From IMG/VR virus record IMGVR_UViG_3300032245_000465, positions 1-49,962 of that record: 49,962 bases of DNA, one strand, 5' to 3'. Both the position numbers and the translations under genes were made by a program. The DNA comes from a virus. Of this stretch, positions 19,790-27,951 are shown in pieces (position 1 is the first letter of the stretch; the number at the start of each line of letters is the position of its first letter). The notes below the pieces were generated by a model. That model did no database searches. It saw only the letters and a list, made by a program, of their open reading frames with translations, and had not been told where the DNA came from.

Positions 19790-21183
19790 TATGCTACATT
19801 CGTTTGATCAGTGTCAGGCAGTACATCTCTAGCATCATTCATTGTAGCCAAGCCGTCTGTATAGGATCTTGCATAGCTCGCATAGACCTTGGGAGGTGCA
19901 TAACTAGATGTTGCTGGGAATTCTGCGGTAGTGTTATACGTTGGTTGATTTCCAACTTTTCCTACTGCCGCGCCATTAGAGGATGCGGCCCTGGTTGCTG
20001 CCTCTGCATTCTTTTCTTGGTTTCTCTTTCCAAGAGCGTATGCGCCTGCTGCCACAGCAAGAACTGTGCCTGCACCGCCACCTTTTAATAACTGTTGTCC
20101 AGCGTATGCAGTGGCCGCGATTCCACCTGCTGCCAACAGTGTAGAGCCTAAGTTATTACCGCTTGATGCACCAGAGCCACTGGCCAGGCTGCTGATACTT
20201 GGTACACTAACTCTGCTCAGTGGGTTGTTACCGCGCAAGATGTCTTTGCCAACCTCAAGCAATTCGCCTTTGGCAATGGCGCCTAGGTCTTTGCCTTTGA
20301 AGTTGTTTAACATGCGACCGCCCTTGAAGATCGCAGCTCCAAAGTTTCCATTGGCCAAGTCTTCAATAACTTCTCCAACAGTTTCAACGCCGCCACCTGG
20401 ACCTAGGATACTAGCAGTGCCGCCACCAGCTGGTGTCAATGGACTTGGCGATGTGTCATAGTGTAGCAACATATCGCTGAAGTTGTTAGGAGTAACATAT
20501 CCTTTACGATACTTAACAGTTTCGTACGCCACAGTCATTGAGTTTTCCATGATACCATCGTTGCCACTCATCTGATGGTCACCGTGTTGGAACTGTGTGA
20601 TTGTTGGATTGATCAATACTGTTTCGCTAAAACGCTTTTGATGGAAACTAAAAATACTAATACTCTTGATATAATTTGTGTTGTCGGCACCATCGCTTTG
20701 TGGAAAACGCATGTCCATTTCTCTATTACGATTAGTTAGACCCCATAGTGTTGCTGTTCTGTTTCTATATTTGTGAGCGTTAGCATAGGTCATCTCATCG
20801 TAGTCACTATCTCTATAATAGAAACTGTAGTAGTCGTACCAGAATTCGCGGATGGTGTCATCGTTGTCATCGTGGAACTTAAATGTAACTGGTTCGTATT
20901 TGATTTTGGTTTGTACAATGTTAGGACGATTGTAGGCATTTAACGTTTTGGTATCAATGGTGAACTTTGGAAGTCCAACACTTTTGCACAGCACACCAAT
21001 GTCATGTCTACGACTATCTGGGTATTGAGAATACCTAGGGTTTACTATGATTCGTACATAAAAAAGAAATGAATACTTTGGTGCCAACTGATAGTTGTTG
21101 GAAGTAAATGCACGATTAGCATGTTGGAAATCGTGGATTGTATCCCCAGTGAATACTTCTTTTAAGAATGAGTTTAAGTTCAT
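19789..21183 (-). CDS. Tail-tube-fold baseplate protein (gp54/gp48-like)
   Basis: A 464-aa protein (T4 gp54 is 320 aa, gp48 is 364 aa). The N-terminal ~210 residues have a tail-tube-like pattern: YSFLFYVRIIVNP, CKSVGLPKFTIDTKTLNAYN, YEPVTFKFHDDNDDTIREFW and YYYRDSDY-like text, as in tube initiator proteins that start gp19 polymerisation on the baseplate. The remaining half is Gly/Ala-rich, with a hydrophobic LLAAGGIAATAYAGQQLL and AVAAGAYALG near 340-385. It lies directly after gp19 behind its own late promoter. Which of gp48 or gp54 it corresponds to is not settled. Confidence 0.65.
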   Translation of the reverse strand: MNLNSFLKEVFTGDTIHDFQHANRAFTSNNYQLAPKYSFLFYVRIIVNPRYSQYPDSRRHDIGVLCKSVGLPKFTIDTKTLNAYNRPNIVQTKIKYEPVTFKFHDDNDDTIREFWYDYYSFYYRDSDYDEMTYANAHKYRNRTATLWGLTNRNREMDMRFPQSDGADNTNYIKSISIFSFHQKRFSETVLINPTITQFQHGDHQMSGNDGIMENSMTVAYETVKYRKGYVTPNNFSDMLLHYDTSPSPLTPAGGGTASILGPGGGVETVGEVIEDLANGNFGAAIFKGGRMLNNFKGKDLGAIAKGELLEVGKDILRGNNPLSRVSVPSISSLASGSGASSGNNLGSTLLAAGGIAATAYAGQQLLKGGGAGTVLAVAAGAYALGKRNQEKNAEAATRAASSNGAAVGKVGNQPTYNTTAEFPATSSYAPPKVYASYARSYTDGLATMNDARDVLPDTDQTNVA

Positions 21184-21202
21184 AGCGATGCCTAGTTTTA
21201 AT

Positions 21203-21210
21203 TATTTATG
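21203..21210 (-). promoter_or_regulatory. Late promoter motif CATAAATA
   Basis: It sits directly after the gp19 terminator and 19 nt before the ATG at 21183, with AGG between. Confidence 0.72.
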
Positions 21211-21213
21211 GTC

Positions 21214-21244
21214 AAAAAAAAGCCCAGTATAAACCGGGCTTTTT
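21214..21244. terminator. Bidirectional rho-independent terminator after gp19
   Basis: Stem AAAAGCCC/GGGCTTTT with a ten-nt loop. There is a run of T at the 3' side on both strands (five on plus, eight on minus). It ends the gp18-gp19 transcript before the next late promoter. Confidence 0.85.
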
Positions 21245-21269
21245 GTATAAAGTATAATACTCGTCTGGA

Positions 21270-21887
21270 TCAACCAGTGATTGTTTGTCCAATTGTTCTA
21301 CCAACAATAGATCCAACTCCGGATCCTGATGGTGTTTGGATAGCGTTATCAAACTTGATTGTTAATGCAATTTTTACTGGATCATTTGATGTATAGTTTA
21401 CTTCACCATAATCAACTTGTGTTAGGATACAGCCATATAGTTCCCATGTTTCAAGTACATTTGGAGCATAGGTGCCGTTACCGCCATCTAACATTTCACA
21501 ACGTGTGATGAACTTGTAATCGATACCAGAAGCCGCACTTGCTTGTTCCATGAAATCAAATTGTTTTTGTAGTTGTTCGCCAACTAGCTTGGAAACGTTA
21601 CCAGCCGCATCATCACGCAAGTTAACTGTAACATCTTGCCATTCTGGCTTGCCAATCAGCTTAACTTTGCTGTTGTAAGCATCAATAGTGATATCACCAA
21701 ACTGTACGCTTGGACGTTTAAAGTCCATGACTTGTTTAGTAAGTTCTGTCTTTGGTTGGCTTACACCAAAACCTTCAAAGCTAACGCGAAAGCGATAGCT
21801 GAGTTTTGGCATCAACAGACCTTGTGTGCTGGCACTTTGATCAGTTGCTAGCGGGATTGTAAATTTTGTTAAACTTGCGACGGCCAT
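21270..21887 (-). CDS. 19: Tail tube protein gp19
   Basis: A 205-aa protein (T4 gp19 is 163 aa). KLSYRFRVSFEGFG, VMDFKRPSVQFGDITIDAYN and KLIGKPEWQDVTVNLRDD follow the strand pattern of T4-like tube proteins, as does WELYGCILTQVDYGEVNYTSND near the C-terminus. It polymerises as hexameric rings to form the DNA conduit inside the sheath. AGGAGA precedes the ATG and a GGTAAATA late motif lies 21 nt upstream. It follows gp18 as in T4. Confidence 0.93.
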   Translation of the reverse strand: MAVASLTKFTIPLATDQSASTQGLLMPKLSYRFRVSFEGFGVSQPKTELTKQVMDFKRPSVQFGDITIDAYNSKVKLIGKPEWQDVTVNLRDDAAGNVSKLVGEQLQKQFDFMEQASAASGIDYKFITRCEMLDGGNGTYAPNVLETWELYGCILTQVDYGEVNYTSNDPVKIALTIKFDNAIQTPSGSGVGSIVGRTIGQTITG

Positions 21888-21908
21888 TTGTTCTGTCTCC
21901 TATACTCT

Positions 21909-21916
21909 TATTTACC
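21909..21916 (-). promoter_or_regulatory. Late promoter motif GGTAAATA (gp19)
   Basis: T4-type late element between gp18 and gp19, 21 nt from the gp19 ATG. Confidence 0.68.
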
Positions 21917-21967
21917 ATAATTTGAGTAACTAATGGAGCAGGGTCACTGCTCCATTATATACCGCTA

Positions 21968-24900
21968 TTATTTGCCTGCCCCGCCTAGTGAGCCTGGGTT
22001 CTTCAAGCGAATTGGAATGTAGATAAATTCAACTGCTTTCATTGGCTCAATAGCAATGTCTACATACAATTCATTACGTGCAATACGCTCTGGTGTGTTG
22101 TTGCTGTTATCGCAAACTACCAAGTAGTCATAGATACCACGTTTAGCGATTAGGTCATTCATTGCGCCTTCAATGATCTGCTTGATCTGATCACGTGTGA
22201 TCTTATCATTAGGTTCAAACAAGAAGCTGTTGCTGATACCGCTTAGGATACCACGGATGTAGTTTACCAAACGAGCAACGTTCACACGGTCCATGCTTTG
22301 TGCAATTGGGCTACGTGTCTTCTGACCAAATACAACCAATCCTAGTCCTGGCAATGTAGCAATTGGGTTAATACGCAATTGATACAAGCTGTCACGTAGG
22401 CTCTGACGTACACCTGTCTTGACAAACAATCCGCTTGTGTAGTCAACGTATCCAACTGCTGTGGCATTGTCAACTAAACCACGGCGTGCGCCAGCTGGTG
22501 CAAACCATTGATAGCTAATAGCATCACTGTGTACAAATGTACGCAATGCCATGTGGCTTGCTGGAACAGCAATCTCGTTACCGGATAGATCGTTTGTTAA
22601 TCCAGCTGGGTAATAGATAGCTGTGTATACGTCTGCTGTTGTGGCAACATTGTTGCTCCACTCAGTTAGATCGATTGTGTTTGGCTTCAAGTCCATTGGT
22701 GTGTCAGCAACAATAAACGCAGTGTTGCTACGGTCATTGTTCAATGATACCATGTTAGAAATCAGTTCAGGATATCCTGGGCATACAATCAAGTTGTAGT
22801 TGTATTGTTCTTCACGGATCTGTGTGTTGCTATCAATAGCGGCACGTAGAGCCTTAACAACCATATGACGCTGTGCCTTGTGGCCCATGTATGGAGTACC
22901 ATCATCTTGGTTGCCGCTTGCGCTTACCCAAGTAGCAGATTGTGTTGGAATATTGCCTGCTGTGTTGTTGGTTAGCTTGCCTGCATTTGGATATGACTGC
23001 TCAGTGAATGCTTCGCTTACATATTCCTTAACATTAAAGCCGTTACGACGAGTGTTCCACATGATTGTTCCACGTGGATACAAACGATAGTCTGGGCAAT
23101 CTAGGTCAGTGTAGTTGCTTACCAACATGGTGCTGATTGCTGGCAATGTTCCAGTTACTGGATCAATAATACCACCAACGTGTTGGCTGTTTATATAGGC
23201 CGCGTCCCAACGTGCATCAGCAAACACAATACCATTTTGTGTGATACGGTCTGTGTTGTCAATTGCCACCCACTTGGTACCATTATAACGACTGATCTTT
23301 GGATAGTTTTCTAAGTCGCTGGTGTCAACCCACAAGTCACCTTTTACTATTCCTAAACCTGTTGTTTGGAGTGTTGGTGTTGTTGCTGAGAAGATTGGAC
23401 CATTTGGATCTGTCAATGTCAGGTCGTAACCGCGAGCATCTTTTCCTAGTGATCCGGAACGATAACCTTTCCAGCCATCGGTTCCGCAAATCATAATGTC
23501 TGCTTCAACAGCAGAACTAAAGTACCACAATGTACCATCATCTGGTGCAACATATGGTGTACTTGTGCTTTGTGTATAGCTTAGTGCTGTCCAATTGGTG
23601 GCTAGCAAATCGCCTGCATAGTCGCCTGTGCTTTCAACAACAATACCTGTTGTACCACTGGTAAAGCCTGCATCAGCAAGTGCAGTTCCGGTTACGTTTA
23701 CAAGATAAATTTCGCCACCGGACTTGTGAGTGATAGAAATAGCACCTGTGGACTCCATGGAAGCAAACACATTTGGAATTGCTGCCGCTAAAATCTTTCT
23801 AACGAAACCGTCTGTGCTAACTGAATCAATGGTGAAAGAATGCTCGCTGTAGTCAATTGAACCTGGCTGAGTAACTGCTAACTTAAATTGATGACCAATT
23901 GTAAATGGATCGTTGTTTGGAATTGTTCCAGTTACTTTGGTAACGCCAGTTTTAAAACGCTTGTATGCTTTGAATGTGCCTGGGTATGTTGACACAGTAT
24001 TAAGGTCAACATAGATTGCACCACTTGCAATTCCAATACCACCATTCAGTGGATCTAAACCAAAAATAGCTCTTCCACGATCTTCGTACATTGGTGCTGA
24101 TGTAGCAACAAACTTGCTTGTGCTTGCACTGTATGTCTTGAATGCCCAATTTGCGCCTGTACCAATTGAACTTGTTTTAATCCACACTGCGCCAGTTGGT
24201 GCTGGAGTAGCATCAGTCTCAGCAAATGTTGGTACTTGTGTGTAGCTACCAAAAGCCAAGTTTGGTGCAAAGAAAGAACCACCTGGTGGAATTGTAATGC
24301 CCAGTGCGTCTGTTTTTTCAGTGCGTGTAATTACCACACGACCGTCTGCATCGGTACCGTTGCCCATTGCATCGCTGGTTGCGTAAATTACCACACGGCC
24401 ATTTGCATCAATTGCGGCTTGGATACCATCACCGTAGTCTGCCGCAAATGCGTTGTTGATAGAGTCAACAAGGTCAGCACGTAATGAGTTATTGTAGTTT
24501 GTGATAGTGAACGACACAGAGTTAATCGTCATCGTTTCACCATAGTATTGTTGTAGCACGTTGTCGTTGGTCAATGTTGTTGTAACAGTTGGCCATGCTT
24601 TTTGCCACTCTTTTGTGCCCACTGCAACCCAAGCATTGCTTGAGTTTTTGTAGAACAAAGGATTGTTTCCATCAACAGAAACAATAGCATAGGTTCCAAT
24701 TTCACCGTAAGAATCAATTGGAGTGTACACCAATACCTCGCCGGCTGGTGCTACAGTTAGATCTGAATCAGTGATAACCACTGGAATTTTGTTTGTAAAT
24801 GACTGTGTGCTTAGATTCCACTCATAAACACCATATCTGGTGTTGGCTAGATCTAACCATACAAACCCATCGACTACATTGCCTTTTGGACGAATCTCTT

Positions 24901-25261
24901 TACCAACCAATTGATCTAAGTCAATATCGGCACGTAGAGCAAACATACGATTGCCTAGGCCCATTGCTGAGTAAGCGGCTTGTAAACCGTATTCGTTTAA
25001 CTCATGACCGTGAATTGGTGTTCCGGCTGCTGTTTGAAACTTTGGATAACCAAATGCGTTAATCAATTCGCGCTGGCTACCAAATGCTTGTAGTTTGTTT
25101 GCGTTTGCCGCAGTTGTGCCGGTTGCTGTTGTACCTGACGGTGCCGCTTTATTACTTGCTGTTGCGAACAGTACTAAAGGTACTGTGCCTGTACCTGCTG
25201 GTACATATTGGCTCTCGTCGGATACTGTAATCTGTAATCCTGGGGATACTAAATCTGCCAT
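21968..25261 (-). CDS. 18: Tail sheath protein gp18, enlarged
   Basis: A 1097-aa protein against 659 aa in T4. The N-terminus MADLVSPGLQITVSDESQYV is the standard sheath start. The C-terminal ~330 residues contain conserved sheath elements: TAIYYPAGLTND, GARRGLVDNATAVGYVD, GLGLVVFGQKTR, DRVNVARLVNYIRGIL and the C-terminal handshake strand region AVEFIYIPIRLKNPG. The middle (residues ~100-700) holds domain insertions of β-rich, Gly/Thr-rich repeats, including GDLWVDTSDLENYPKISRYN followed by GTKWVAID, similar to modules in gp14 and the fibres. It contracts to drive the tube. AAAGGAA precedes the ATG. Confidence 0.95.
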   Translation of the reverse strand: MADLVSPGLQITVSDESQYVPAGTGTVPLVLFATASNKAAPSGTTATGTTAANANKLQAFGSQRELINAFGYPKFQTAAGTPIHGHELNEYGLQAAYSAMGLGNRMFALRADIDLDQLVGKEIRPKGNVVDGFVWLDLANTRYGVYEWNLSTQSFTNKIPVVITDSDLTVAPAGEVLVYTPIDSYGEIGTYAIVSVDGNNPLFYKNSSNAWVAVGTKEWQKAWPTVTTTLTNDNVLQQYYGETMTINSVSFTITNYNNSLRADLVDSINNAFAADYGDGIQAAIDANGRVVIYATSDAMGNGTDADGRVVITRTEKTDALGITIPPGGSFFAPNLAFGSYTQVPTFAETDATPAPTGAVWIKTSSIGTGANWAFKTYSASTSKFVATSAPMYEDRGRAIFGLDPLNGGIGIASGAIYVDLNTVSTYPGTFKAYKRFKTGVTKVTGTIPNNDPFTIGHQFKLAVTQPGSIDYSEHSFTIDSVSTDGFVRKILAAAIPNVFASMESTGAISITHKSGGEIYLVNVTGTALADAGFTSGTTGIVVESTGDYAGDLLATNWTALSYTQSTSTPYVAPDDGTLWYFSSAVEADIMICGTDGWKGYRSGSLGKDARGYDLTLTDPNGPIFSATTPTLQTTGLGIVKGDLWVDTSDLENYPKISRYNGTKWVAIDNTDRITQNGIVFADARWDAAYINSQHVGGIIDPVTGTLPAISTMLVSNYTDLDCPDYRLYPRGTIMWNTRRNGFNVKEYVSEAFTEQSYPNAGKLTNNTAGNIPTQSATWVSASGNQDDGTPYMGHKAQRHMVVKALRAAIDSNTQIREEQYNYNLIVCPGYPELISNMVSLNNDRSNTAFIVADTPMDLKPNTIDLTEWSNNVATTADVYTAIYYPAGLTNDLSGNEIAVPASHMALRTFVHSDAISYQWFAPAGARRGLVDNATAVGYVDYTSGLFVKTGVRQSLRDSLYQLRINPIATLPGLGLVVFGQKTRSPIAQSMDRVNVARLVNYIRGILSGISNSFLFEPNDKITRDQIKQIIEGAMNDLIAKRGIYDYLVVCDNSNNTPERIARNELYVDIAIEPMKAVEFIYIPIRLKNPGSLGGAGK

Positions 25262-25306
25262 TTTTCTATTCCTTTGAAAGAGTGTGAAGACTCACATGCT
25301 TAAAGA

Positions 25307-25314
25307 TATTTATT
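25307..25314 (-). promoter_or_regulatory. Late promoter motif AATAAATA (gp18)
   Basis: T4-type late element 45 nt upstream of the gp18 ATG. The leader also has a TGTGA/TCACA hairpin before the Shine-Dalgarno site. Confidence 0.62.
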
Positions 25315-25365
25315 TGGATCACGGAATTTTGGGTGGTTACGGTCCCCTTAATTAAGGTTTCTTCT

Positions 25366-25373
25366 TATAAATA
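25366..25373 (+). promoter_or_regulatory. Exact T4 late promoter TATAAATA, plus strand
   Basis: It matches the T4 gp55-dependent late consensus exactly and ends 7 nt before the ATG at 25381. The expected start point is 0-2 nt from the start codon. Confidence 0.75.
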
Positions 25374-25380
25374 ACTGTGT

Positions 25381-25728
25381 ATGCGTCCAATATGTCCTAG
25401 TTGTAATGAACGCCCTATTGCTATTAACCGCAAAATAGGGGATAAAACCTATTATCGTAGGCAATGCGATGCGTGTCTACGCAAAGGCAAAAGACTCAAA
25501 CCTATACCACCAAATTGGTATCAAAAAGGATATAGAAAAAAACCCACATGCGAACGCTGTGGGTTTGAAGCAGAGTTGCCTGACAAACAACTACATGTGT
25601 TTCATGTAGATGGTAACCTTAAAAATACCGACCGCATGAATCTCAAGACCATATGCTTAAACTGCCAACCGTTGGTTTATAAAAGTCGGCTACCGTGGAA
25701 AGCGTCTGACGCTATAGCAGGTTTTTAA
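25381..25728 (+). CDS. CxxC zinc-ribbon/HNH-like phage protein (115 aa)
   Basis: Four CxxC pairs: residues 5/8, 29/32, 57/60 and 92/95. VFHVDGNLKN (73-82) followed by NLKTICLNC resembles the His-Asp-Gly-Asn core of HNH/endonuclease VII-like zinc proteins. Proteins of this type are frequent in T4-like cyanophages and pelagiphages, where their role (endonuclease or DNA-binding) is unsettled. The gene is alone on the plus strand, probably leaderless from the late promoter at 25366. It overlaps the convergent dNMP kinase 3' end by 17 nt. Confidence 0.75.
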   Translation: MRPICPSCNERPIAINRKIGDKTYYRRQCDACLRKGKRLKPIPPNWYQKGYRKKPTCERCGFEAELPDKQLHVFHVDGNLKNTDRMNLKTICLNCQPLVYKSRLPWKASDAIAGF

Positions 25729-26323
25729 GCTGATCATACAGCTCGTCAATTCTACCATTGTTATTGATTACTGTGTCAAAATCAGTACCTGCCCAGCTGG
25801 TTTCACTGGCATGAATACCGTTGTCTGTTAACCACTGCTGTGCTTTTGTGTTGCCTGAGTTGGCTTCACAAGCAATATCGTACCAGTGCGGAGTTATGCC
25901 CCGCTGTACCCACACAATTTTGCCGCCTTGTGCTCGGATAGCTTTCACTTCGTTAGGGAATCGTACATCACTGATAACAGTATGGTCGGCACGTCTGGCT
26001 AGTCTTGACTCTAGTGCGGCAATCCAGATATCGTCATGAAAGTGGCTACGACATACTTCTGTGCCCCACCATTGTAAAATCCAACGTGGTGTCAAGTGTG
26101 GCATTTGCAGTCGTTCTGCCCACCAAGGGTCTACTTGCTCACGCCAAGCACGAGCTTCAGGAGTGCGGCCTTCAATCAGTTCTCGATCCCACCCAAACAC
26201 TGCACTCACAGCATCTTTAAGAGTTCCAGCAAAACTATCACGCCTAAAGCCATGAAAGCCTACTAGATAGTCTGCGGCAGTGTCTTTGCCTGCGCCAATA
26301 AAACCACAAATTCCTATGATCAT
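25712..26323 (-). CDS. 1: Deoxynucleoside monophosphate kinase (T4 gp1-like)
   Basis: A 203-aa protein (T4 gp1 is 241 aa). The P-loop is GFIGAGKD at residues 7-14, in MIIGICGFIGAGKDTAADYL. LMQALGTD-like WILQWWGTEVCR, the ISDVRFPNEVKAIRAQGGKI segment and a C-terminal INNNGRIDELYDQLKNL match the dNMP kinase family. The enzyme phosphorylates dNMPs to dNDPs for phage DNA synthesis. A terminator-like hairpin abuts the ATG, and its 3' arm contains the AGGGG that would serve as ribosome binding site. Confidence 0.88.
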   Translation of the reverse strand: MIIGICGFIGAGKDTAADYLVGFHGFRRDSFAGTLKDAVSAVFGWDRELIEGRTPEARAWREQVDPWWAERLQMPHLTPRWILQWWGTEVCRSHFHDDIWIAALESRLARRADHTVISDVRFPNEVKAIRAQGGKIVWVQRGITPHWYDIACEANSGNTKAQQWLTDNGIHASETSWAGTDFDTVINNNGRIDELYDQLKNLL

Positions 26324-26349
26324 AAAAAAGCCCCTAGTGTATAGAGGCT
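26324..26349 (-). terminator. Terminator/attenuator hairpin containing a Shine-Dalgarno site
   Basis: Minus-strand stem AGCCTCTA/TAGGGGCT (8 bp with one U-G pair) followed by TTTTTT and immediately by the dNMP kinase ATG. On the opposite strand the G-U becomes a C-A mismatch, so the minus-strand RNA is the functional form. AGGGG in the 3' arm is at ribosome-binding distance from the ATG. Confidence 0.72.
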
Positions 26350-26374
26350 AGTTTACACAATTAAACGGCAAATG

Positions 26375-26755
26375 TCAAACGCCGTATTTGTTCTTTTTTC
26401 GTTGGGCTGTTGGGCTAACCTTGTGAGTATCGTCTGGTTCTCTACTCTTGTGATCTTTTTCTGTTTCTTTATACTCGCTGTCCACAGTTTTAAATGCGGC
26501 TTTCATCATATTGTGTTCTTCTTCAGTATAAGGACGAGCAATATTATACTTTTCAACCCAGGAGCTTTGATCCATATCAATTGGCTTGTCGCTTTTACCG
26601 TCTGCCTTGGCAGTGGCCATCATGATGCGATTTAAGTTATAGGTCCTATCGTAGCCGCCTACATCTCGAAAGCGCCACTCTCCGGTATCTGCTTGAGTTT
26701 GTCTTTTGGGTTTGGTACCGTTGTGACCTTCAATGATAATTTCGTTAATCTTCAT
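26375..26755 (-). CDS. Hypothetical protein (126 aa), late region
   Basis: Starts MKINEIIIEGHNGTKPKRQT. The longer frame adds eight residues overlapping gp13. It is charged and hydrophilic. A central segment WRFRDVGGYDRTYNLNRIMM looks folded, with a basic tail rich in Lys, Asp and Thr. The MKINEII-type N-terminus recurs in T4-like virion proteins, but no family is assigned. It follows gp13 closely, so it is co-transcribed with it. Confidence 0.6.
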   Translation of the reverse strand: MKINEIIIEGHNGTKPKRQTQADTGEWRFRDVGGYDRTYNLNRIMMATAKADGKSDKPIDMDQSSWVEKYNIARPYTEEEHNMMKAAFKTVDSEYKETEKDHKSREPDDTHKVSPTAQRKKNKYGV

Positions 26756-26763
26756 ATTGTTGC

Positions 26764-27897
26764 TTATCCTGTAATCCATGTATATGGCATACTGCCATCA
26801 ATGAATCGTTTGAGTTCTTCTTCTAGTGCATCCATCTCTGCCTTGGCTTCTGACTTTAATGCCGCACCATTTAGCTGTGTACCACCTTGTGGGCCTGCTA
26901 TCTGTGCAAACTTTTCACGAGCTTGTCCTAGCATGTCCTTGGCCATTGCCAGTGCATAGTCTTGGATCCATGGATATATTCTGTAATCGTTTAAAATCAT
27001 GCTGTCTGGCTTGTGGTTATCAATCCAAAGCAAAACTGTTTCTGTAGCAGGGTCGCTGTCAGGGCTGTATACATTGCAACGAGATAGGCTGTAGCCTGTT
27101 ACACTGGCAGTGGCCAATGGAGTAATAGAAGCCATGGTAAACAAAGTACCACTTTCTTCTACTGTTAGAACTTCGTAGGTGTTGTTCCATCCAGTAACTG
27201 GACAGTTGGTAATTACCAAATTTGATCCAACAGCAATCTGCGGCCATGTATCATGTACTGTTACTGTGATTATGCTACCGGGTGCTGTGCCTGTCGATGA
27301 CAGCGAAGTCATGCGTTTGTAGTTGTGTCCAGTATCAGGAATCTTACGCACCAGTGTCATGCGCTTGGTCACTGGATTGAATGTGAAATTTATATAACCG
27401 CCAAACATCTTCATGGCCAATTCTTGGTAGTGTGTGAACAGTTCATAGTTAGCCAGTCCGCCCACACGCCCGGCTACCAACATATAGGTATTTAGATATC
27501 CTGATGCAAATGGTTCAAACTGGCTAGCAGAAGTACCTGTTGTACTACCAATGCCCCTGCGGAACACTTGGCGCACGTTCATGATTTCTTGTGGCAGAAT
27601 GTATTCTTGTGTTTCTGGTAATAGTTCAAGGAAAGCATAGCTTTCTTCAACTGAATTTTGAGCACGTTGACGATAACGTCCAAGTGCTTTATCAATTGCT
27701 GTTTTATAATGCCCTGGATCTAGCTCTACGTCTACCATGCCATCGCCTAGACGCAAACGAATGTAATCTTCAATTTCTTTTCGTTTTTGAGCACTTGGTG
27801 ATACTGCGCCTTCGTCGTAGGCAATAGGGCCCGGACCACCTAGGCTCTGAGTGGTCATTGCTTGTTGTGTGTTAAGCCCTGTTTTTAGTGTTGCCAT
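26764..27897 (-). CDS. 13: Neck protein gp13-like
   Basis: A 377-aa protein (T4 gp13 is 309 aa) from MATLKTGLNTQQAMTTQSLG, with AGGGA before the ATG. KEIEDYIRLRLGDGMVDVEL, the YKTAIDKALGRYRQRAQNS helix, and the C-terminal WIQDYALAMAKDMLGQAREK then IAGPQGGTQLNGAALK are the conserved parts of gp13 in T4-like cyanophages. Residues ~195-285 form a β-rich insertion. gp13 and gp14 make the neck collar that seals the filled head. gp14 and gp15 are encoded 1.7 kb away on the opposite strand, split from gp13 by the 408-aa gene. Confidence 0.72.
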   Translation of the reverse strand: MATLKTGLNTQQAMTTQSLGGPGPIAYDEGAVSPSAQKRKEIEDYIRLRLGDGMVDVELDPGHYKTAIDKALGRYRQRAQNSVEESYAFLELLPETQEYILPQEIMNVRQVFRRGIGSTTGTSASQFEPFASGYLNTYMLVAGRVGGLANYELFTHYQELAMKMFGGYINFTFNPVTKRMTLVRKIPDTGHNYKRMTSLSSTGTAPGSIITVTVHDTWPQIAVGSNLVITNCPVTGWNNTYEVLTVEESGTLFTMASITPLATASVTGYSLSRCNVYSPDSDPATETVLLWIDNHKPDSMILNDYRIYPWIQDYALAMAKDMLGQAREKFAQIAGPQGGTQLNGAALKSEAKAEMDALEEELKRFIDGSMPYTWITG

Positions 27898-27899
27898 AG

Positions 27900-27933
27900 A
27901 AAAATCCCTGTATGCTGTATTTAGCACACAGGG
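27900..27933 (-). terminator. Terminator hairpin with late promoter in its loop
   Basis: Minus-strand CCCTGTGTGCT-AAATAC-AGCATACAGGG (11 pairs, one G-U) followed by ATTTTTC. It ends the 408-aa gene transcript. Its loop and upper stem are CTAAATAC (27917-27924), the late promoter motif serving gp13. Confidence 0.75.
27917..27924 (-). promoter_or_regulatory. Late promoter motif CTAAATAC (gp13)
   Basis: T4-type late element 19 nt upstream of the gp13 ATG, embedded in the terminator stem-loop. Confidence 0.65.
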
Positions 27934-27951
27934 ATTCTGGAAAGGCTGTTG

